From contig JACDGC010000082.1 in assembly GCA_013815535.1 (NCBI GenBank), positions 1 through 10,371 on the forward strand: a DNA stretch of 10,371 nucleotides, written 5' to 3'. Below the pieces are notes generated by a model that searched no databases, was not told where the DNA came from, and saw only the letters and a list, made by a program, of their open reading frames with translations. Each line of letters opens with the position of its first letter. Positions within the stretch are counted from its first letter, which is position 1. Below, piece after piece: positions 6,036-10,371 of this stretch. The DNA comes from Ktedonobacterales bacterium (GTDB taxonomy: Bacteria; Chloroflexota; Ktedonobacteria; Ktedonobacterales; JACDGC01). Made by a program: the position numbers and the translations under genes.

Positions 6036-8546
6036 ATGACCAGTATCGATTTTTTGGAAACACAGGTATTAACCAAAGTCAATGTGCCACGAGTCGATCG
6101 CGAAAGTCGTCAGCAACAGATTCGCAAAGATGCCATCGCCCTTATCATTCCCCTGACATTGTTGATCATCGAAGCGGTGGGCATCCTCAAAACGGGTACC
6201 ATACCGTACATAACGGATCCGCACGATCCGCGCTATAAAATTGGTGACCTCTATCGCTATATCAATATGGCGTTGCCCAATGCCAACTATCAACTCTCCC
6301 ATGAGCCGCCATTTCTCTATCGCGTCCTGGTGCCGATGATCGTGCATGGTTTGATCTTCCTGGGCATTCCCTTCCAAACGGGGTTTTTTGCGGTCACATC
6401 GCTGGCCCTTGCCATATCAACGATTGGCATCTTTTATCTGGTTCGTGGGTGCAATGTGTCACGCGTAGAGGCGGCCTGCGCAACTCTTGGCTACCTCACC
6501 ATCCATTGGGCGGTTGCGTATAACTTCAATGATTTCTACCTGATCGATGCCTCGGCGCAAGCGTTCATCATCCTCATCTTGCTCGCAGTCCAGCGCCAGC
6601 GCTTCACGACCGCCATCATCCTCGCGGTGATTGGCGTGGTGTGTAATGAACGCATCTACATGGCCGTTGCTGTGGGGGTCATCCAGTTGATCTTGCCCTA
6701 CATCCGACCATTGCCACGCACCGCTGGGTTGCTATTGCGTGCGCAGGTGGGACGCGTCTGGCGTAGTGCGCCACGGTTGGTGTGGCTGCAACTCGCCGCC
6801 TTCATTGCCTTGCCCATCATCGCTTCGGTGATCGTTCGGGTGATTCAACAGCCCTACTACCCCACCCAGTTGCTCACAGAGATGGGCGAATACATCCCCA
6901 CCCACTTTCGCTACGGCGCGCAATCACTCTATACCGACTATAACGGTGGGACGATCTACACCTATGGCTCGCTCTATTTCACCGCCCTCACCGCGCTCAT
7001 TTTGGGTATTTGGGAGCGCACGAAATTTTCGCTGTGGGCCTACTTCGCCGCGTTCTTGGTGATCCTGTTTTCCTTCACCCTCTCCTCCGACCTGCAACGG
7101 CTGACGGTGATCGGCTGGCCGTTCATCATCATGCTCTCAGCGGTGGCCATTCACACCGTCGCGCGAACGCTGCGCATTGCGCCGGTGTGGCTGTGGGCCA
7201 TCGTGCTGGCGGGAAGTCTGTCATTCCAACTGTCGATCACCCTGCAATTGGTGCCCCTTGAACTGCATCGGTTGTTCACCTTGCATGGCTTCCAGGGGAT
7301 GATCTGGGCGACGTTCGCGTTCATGATGCTGACTGTCATGGCCGTCCTGCGCATGCAGAGCGCGCCTGCCTCTGTGCAGCCAGCGTTTGCCTATGCAAAT
7401 GCCGGTGCCGCCACGGATGCCGAAGATGAGCCCGACGACTTTGAGATGCTCAAGACCGCGAAACGTGCTGCCGTGTTACCCCGAGAGACGACCCCCATCC
7501 CCAGTGACCCCGACGGCATCTTTTGGATGCAGGCACGTGGTGGGTTGGCCGCACTGGCCGCGCATGACCAATGGAAGGCCGAACAGCGCCTCCGCAGCCT
7601 TGAAGGCGCCCTCCCAGCCCCCCTCCAACTCGCGCCATGGGTTGCGCCGCCCACCAGCGCGCTGGTGGCCTTGTGGCAGCGCTACCTCACTGTGATCAAC
7701 GCCTACCAAGGAATGCGTCAGCAAATGCGGTTGCCCGTTTCCCCGGTGCCCATGGTCGAGCGCGCGGCGTTGGCGGCGCTCAACACCGCCCAGCAGCGGG
7801 TAAACGATCCGCGTTTGGTGGTGAGCACGCGCCGCCTCTCCATCGTGTTACCCGCGTATAACGAAGAAGCCATCATCGGTGGCACCATCTGGGATTGTCT
7901 GCGGCTGACCCAGCATTTCTGTCCAAATGTCGAAGTCATCGTCGTCAATGACGGCAGCCGTGATGCCACTGGCGCGATCATCAACGAATGGGCCGCCCGC
8001 GATGCACGGGTGCGGGCTGTGGACTTGGTGCCAAATCAAGGGTATGGTGGCGCGCTGATGGCGGGTTTTAACGCCGCCGAGGGTGAGTGGATCTTTTTCA
8101 TGGATAGCGACGGCCAGTTCGACATCAACCAACTGTCGGATCTTGTTGCGCTCAGCGAGTCGCACCCCCACTCAGCCATCCTGGGGTATCGCAAGCAGCG
8201 CAATGACCCACCGATTCGCAAGCTGAATGCCTGGGGATGGAAGCAACTGACGCATTTGTTGCTGGGTTTGCACGGTGTGCGCGACATCGACTGTGCCTTC
8301 AAGCTCTTGCCTGCCCAGGCCGTCCATGCGTGCCAGATTCAGACGCGCGGCGCGATGATCAATACCGAAATGCTGATCAAGTTTCAACGAATGGGGGTGC
8401 CGCTGCTGCAAGTGCCCGTCAACCATTTCCCGCGCACCCATGGTAAAGCCACGGGGGCCAATCTGCGTGTGATCGCCAACGCCTTGCGCGAGTTGCTGCA
8501 ACTGCGGTCGCGCATCAAGCATTGGCAGCCCACCCCGCTGGCATAA
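6036..8546 (+). CDS. Fusion of a multi-pass membrane domain with a C-terminal GT2 glycosyltransferase
   Basis: An 836-residue protein with three parts. Residues 33-438 hold about ten hydrophobic segments; after the first lies a loop with D61, D64 and D71 (in GDLYRY) and then EPPFLYRVLVP at 90-100, a layout like GT-C transferases, though I cannot name the family. Residues 439-599 are a charged, mostly soluble linker without a recognised domain. Residues 600-815 are a GT2 fold of the dolichyl/polyprenyl-phosphate sugar synthase type: SIVLPAYNEE (602-611), VVNDGS (636-641), the metal-binding DSDGQFD (690-696), then RDIDCAFKLL and HFPRTHGKATGA. The GT2 part would use a nucleotide sugar in the cytoplasm to make a polyprenyl-phosphate sugar. 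The ATG at 6036 was chosen because AAGGGA lies at 6018-6023 and the promoter just upstream; the 12-nt spacing is long. It stands alone on its strand, followed by a hairpin and then prfB. Sugar and acceptor are unknown. Confidence 0.85.
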   Translation: MTSIDFLETQVLTKVNVPRVDRESRQQQIRKDAIALIIPLTLLIIEAVGILKTGTIPYITDPHDPRYKIGDLYRYINMALPNANYQLSHEPPFLYRVLVPMIVHGLIFLGIPFQTGFFAVTSLALAISTIGIFYLVRGCNVSRVEAACATLGYLTIHWAVAYNFNDFYLIDASAQAFIILILLAVQRQRFTTAIILAVIGVVCNERIYMAVAVGVIQLILPYIRPLPRTAGLLLRAQVGRVWRSAPRLVWLQLAAFIALPIIASVIVRVIQQPYYPTQLLTEMGEYIPTHFRYGAQSLYTDYNGGTIYTYGSLYFTALTALILGIWERTKFSLWAYFAAFLVILFSFTLSSDLQRLTVIGWPFIIMLSAVAIHTVARTLRIAPVWLWAIVLAGSLSFQLSITLQLVPLELHRLFTLHGFQGMIWATFAFMMLTVMAVLRMQSAPASVQPAFAYANAGAATDAEDEPDDFEMLKTAKRAAVLPRETTPIPSDPDGIFWMQARGGLAALAAHDQWKAEQRLRSLEGALPAPLQLAPWVAPPTSALVALWQRYLTVINAYQGMRQQMRLPVSPVPMVERAALAALNTAQQRVNDPRLVVSTRRLSIVLPAYNEEAIIGGTIWDCLRLTQHFCPNVEVIVVNDGSRDATGAIINEWAARDARVRAVDLVPNQGYGGALMAGFNAAEGEWIFFMDSDGQFDINQLSDLVALSESHPHSAILGYRKQRNDPPIRKLNAWGWKQLTHLLLGLHGVRDIDCAFKLLPAQAVHACQIQTRGAMINTEMLIKFQRMGVPLLQVPVNHFPRTHGKATGANLRVIANALRELLQLRSRIKHWQPTPLA

Positions 8547-8558
8547 GGCGCATCAAGC

Positions 8559-8591
8559 AGCCCCCGCGTGGGAGAGCTCACGCGGGGGGCT
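8559..8591 (+). terminator. GC-rich hairpin after the membrane/GT2 fusion gene
   Basis: AGCCCCCGCGTG (8559-8570) pairs with CACGCGGGGGGCT (8579-8591), leaving one bulged G, around an 8-nt loop. It starts 13 nt after the stop codon. The stem is very strong, but no T-run follows, so it is a terminator-like or RNA-stabilising 3' hairpin and not a textbook intrinsic terminator. Confidence 0.6.
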
Positions 8592-8670
8592 GAGACCAGC
8601 CGGGCGAACCGATTGCGAAGACGATCGCATACGCAGCCCCCTGGCGCTAAAGCGCTGCAGTCATGGGCAC

Positions 8671-8690
8671 TGGGTGAACGCATTCGCCCA
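8671..8690. promoter_or_regulatory. Imperfect 20-bp palindrome upstream of the prfB promoter
   Basis: TGGGTGAACGCATTCGCCCA is self-complementary in 8 of 10 positions per arm. It ends 11 bp before the -35 box at 8702, so it could be a regulator binding site. A 5-bp inverted repeat also lies at 8644-8655. No regulator can be named. Confidence 0.25.
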
Positions 8691-8701
8691 AAGTTGGCCG
8701 C

Positions 8702-8731
8702 TTGGGATGCTCAGCGTTCTTGTGGTAAAAT
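8702..8731 (+). promoter_or_regulatory. Sigma70-type promoter for prfB
   Basis: TTGGGA (8702-8707) and TAAAAT (8726-8731) are separated by 18 nt, with TG one base before the -10 (extended -10). The predicted start near 8738 gives a leader of about 31 nt. The downstream dehydrogenase gene is probably on the same transcript. Confidence 0.6.
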
Positions 8732-8768
8732 GAGGCAACAGACTACGTGATTGGAGCCCCACCCCATT

Positions 8769-9867
8769 ATGAGTGACACTTCGAACCGCATTGCCGATCT
8801 GCACCGCCAGGTGCGAGAGATCATGGTGCGTCTTTGACCTCGTGAACAAGGTCAATGAAATAGCCCAGATCGAAACCGAAAGTTATGCCCCCGACTTTTA
8901 TGCCGACCGCCAACACGCACAGCGCCAGATGCAGCGCCTGGGCGCGCTGCGCGAAGAGCAAACCACCTGGAACGGCATCGATGAACAACTGACCTCGCTC
9001 GGCGAGATCCAAGAATTACTCGACGACAACGCGGACCCCGAAATGGCCGCTGAGGTTGCTTCGTCGCTTGATGCCATCGATGCCCAATTGGCCAAACTGC
9101 GGCTGGCATTGCTGTTGCAGGGCCCGCACGATGCCAGTGATGCCATCCTCACGCTGCATGTCGGCAATGGGGGCGTTGATGCCCAGGACTATGTGGACAT
9201 GCTGCTGCGGATGTATCTACGCTGGGCGCAAGAGCATAACTATAAGACCGAAATCCTCGATCAGTCTCCTGGTGAGGAAGCAGGAACGAAAAACGTCTCC
9301 GTCGCCGTCGCCGGGCGCTATGCCTATGGCTATCTGTTTGGCGAGGGGGGGGTGCATCGTTTGATCCGCCTGTCGCCCTTCGATGCCGCGCACCGCCGTC
9401 AGACCTCCTTTGTGAAGGTCGAGGTGATGCCCGACATCCAAGAAGACATCGAGATCACCGTTCGCCCGGAAGACATCGAAACGGATACCTACCGCGCGAC
9501 GGGGGCGGGTGGCCAGCATATCAATAAGACGGATTCCGCAGTACGCATCCGTCACCTGCCAACGGGCATCGTCGTCACGTGCCAGAATGAACGCTCGCAG
9601 ATTCAAAACCGCGAGGTCGCCATGCGGCTGTTGCGTGCCAAACTCTATGAGCGCGAGGTGCTGCTGCGCGAAGCCGAGCAAGCAAAGTTGCGTGGTGAAC
9701 ACATCGAAGCGGCTTTTGGCTCGCAGATCCGCACCGTCACACTAAACCCCTATACCCTGGTGAAGGATCATCGCACGGGGGCCGAGACGGGCGACACCGT
9801 GGGCTATCTGAATGGCGATGTTGACCGCTTCATCGCGGCCTATCTGCAAACCAAAGTAGGAGCGTAA
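8769..9867 (+). CDS. prfB: Peptide chain release factor 2, with programmed +1 frameshift
   Basis: Class I release factor that reads UGA and UAA stop codons in the ribosome and triggers peptide release. Synthesis starts at ATG 8769 (MSDTSNRIADLH), reaches an in-frame TGA at codon 23 (8835-8837), and shifts +1 at CTT-TGA-C to continue as DLVNKVNE, giving 365 residues, the same length as E. coli RF2. The specificity tripeptide SPF is at 202-204 and the catalytic GGQ at 247-249, each three residues earlier than in E. coli. The N-terminal segment before the shift is 22 residues, close to the usual 25. The open frame from a GTG at 8773 in the second frame gives a meaningless N-terminus and should not be used. 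A weak GGAG at 8753-8756 lies 12 nt before the ATG. The stop is 6 bp before the next gene, so the two are likely an operon. Confidence 0.97.
8823..8838 (+). promoter_or_regulatory. RF2 programmed +1 frameshift site
   Basis: CTTTGAC at 8832-8838 is the conserved slippery CTT, in-frame TGA and following C. Low RF2 slows termination at the UGA, allowing the ribosome to slip +1 and make more RF2. Upstream, GGTG at 8825-8828, three bases before CTT, takes the place of the strong AGGGGG seen in E. coli; it can pair with the 3' end of 16S rRNA (CACC) but only over about four bases. Confidence 0.92.
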
Positions 9868-9873
9868 CCAACC

Positions 9874-10371
9874 ATGACGAACTTCGCCACTGTGGGCGTG
9901 GTGGGCGGCGGGACGATGGGGTCCGGCATTGCCTATGAAGTCATCCGCAACACCGAGGCATTGGTCATCATCCGCGATGTGAATGATGCCGCGCTGGACC
10001 GCGCTCGCGCCGCCATGACTCGCTTCGTCGAGCGCCCCGTCATCAAGGGGCAAATCACCCGGCAAGCGGGCGATGCTTGGCTGGGGCGCATCAGTTATAC
10101 GACGACCTTCGCGGATTTTGCCGAGGCGGATATCGTGGTCGAAGCCGTCTTCGAGGATATGGCTCTCAAGCGTGACGTCTTCACGCAGCTTGGGGCCGTT
10201 TGCCGACCCGAGGCGATCCTCGCCAGCAACACGTCGGGCCTCTCCATCACCACCATCGCGGCGGCCAGCACCCGACCCGAGCGCGTCATCGGCCTGCACT
10301 TCTTCAACCCCGTCCCCGCCATGAAGTTGGTCGAGATCATTCGCGCCTATCAGACGGACGATGCCACCATC
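9874..10371 (+). CDS. 3-hydroxyacyl-CoA dehydrogenase, N-terminal 166 residues (partial, continues past the right edge)
   Basis: NAD-dependent oxidation of L-3-hydroxyacyl-CoA to 3-oxoacyl-CoA (or the reverse), in fatty acid beta-oxidation or butanoate metabolism; cytoplasmic. The N-terminus has the Rossmann nucleotide site VGVVGGGTMGSG (7-18), with D35 at the end of the second strand as the NAD-selecting acid, and VVEAVFED with E90. The catalytic region is complete: S121 in ASNTSG, H142 in HFFNP and E154 in MKLVEII, with the same spacing as in the human enzyme (S137, H158, E170). AGGAG at 9858-9862 lies within the end of prfB, 11 nt before the ATG, and the gap to the prfB stop is 6 bp. Whether it is a stand-alone enzyme of about 290 residues or part of a longer fused one cannot be told from this window. 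Confidence 0.93.
   Translation, partial: MTNFATVGVVGGGTMGSGIAYEVIRNTEALVIIRDVNDAALDRARAAMTRFVERPVIKGQITRQAGDAWLGRISYTTTFADFAEADIVVEAVFEDMALKRDVFTQLGAVCRPEAILASNTSGLSITTIAAASTRPERVIGLHFFNPVPAMKLVEIIRAYQTDDATI

Noticed and set aside
7391..7724. Overlapping minus-strand frames across the linker of the fusion gene, as a sign that the fusion is really two genes.
   Set aside because: The plus-strand frame is uninterrupted from 6036 to 8546, with no internal stop and no evident ribosome binding site before the GT2 part; the minus frames show no recognisable protein.
8773..8835. GTG at 8773 as the prfB start, giving a protein without a frameshift.
   Set aside because: The resulting N-terminus does not resemble RF2, while the frame from ATG 8769 ends exactly at a canonical CTT-TGA-C shift site.

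Overview
The window looks like an ordinary bacterial chromosome of moderately high GC with the standard code: UGA is a stop that is also used in an RF2 programmed frameshift. The long RpoB N-terminus, the glycosyltransferase set and the dimethylformamidase-like protein most resemble Chloroflexota by family impression. That placement is inferred from memory of family features and not from any alignment.

Layout: (1) positions 1-2010, minus strand, carry the N-terminal 670 residues of RNA polymerase beta (rpoB), running off the left edge. (2) positions 2011-2639 are a 629-bp divergent intergenic region with two very good minus-strand sigma70-like promoters facing rpoB, which would give leaders of about 400 and 490 nt, and one plus-strand promoter facing the next gene. 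(3) positions 2640-4058, plus, encode a multi-pass GT-C type glycosyltransferase. (4) positions 4071-5744, minus and convergent with it, encode a membrane-anchored extracytoplasmic protein of the N,N-dimethylformamidase beta-subunit-like family. (5) positions 5745-6035 are a divergent promoter region. (6) positions 6036-8546, plus, encode an 836-residue protein joining a multi-pass membrane domain, a cytoplasmic linker and a C-terminal GT2 (polyprenyl-phosphate sugar synthase-like) domain. (7) positions 8547-8768 hold a GC-rich hairpin, an imperfect palindrome and a promoter. (8) positions 8769-9867, plus, encode peptide chain release factor 2 (prfB), read through a conserved CTT-TGA-C +1 frameshift. 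(9) positions 9874-10371, plus, hold the first 166 residues of a 3-hydroxyacyl-CoA dehydrogenase, probably co-transcribed with prfB.

How the genes fit together: rpoB and prfB are housekeeping genes. Between them sit three envelope-related genes, two of them glycosyltransferases. The fused GT2/membrane protein could charge a polyprenyl phosphate with a sugar on the cytoplasmic face and hand it to a GT-C type transferase outside, with the dimethylformamidase-like protein acting on an unknown amide in the same compartment. This pathway is inference; the sequence shows only the domain types, the membrane topology and the adjacency. I found no mobile element, CRISPR array, tRNA or rRNA. The most interesting items are the membrane/GT2 fusion, the membrane-anchored dimethylformamidase-like protein with its retained candidate iron ligands, and the long rpoB leader. 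None amounts to clear proof of a new system.
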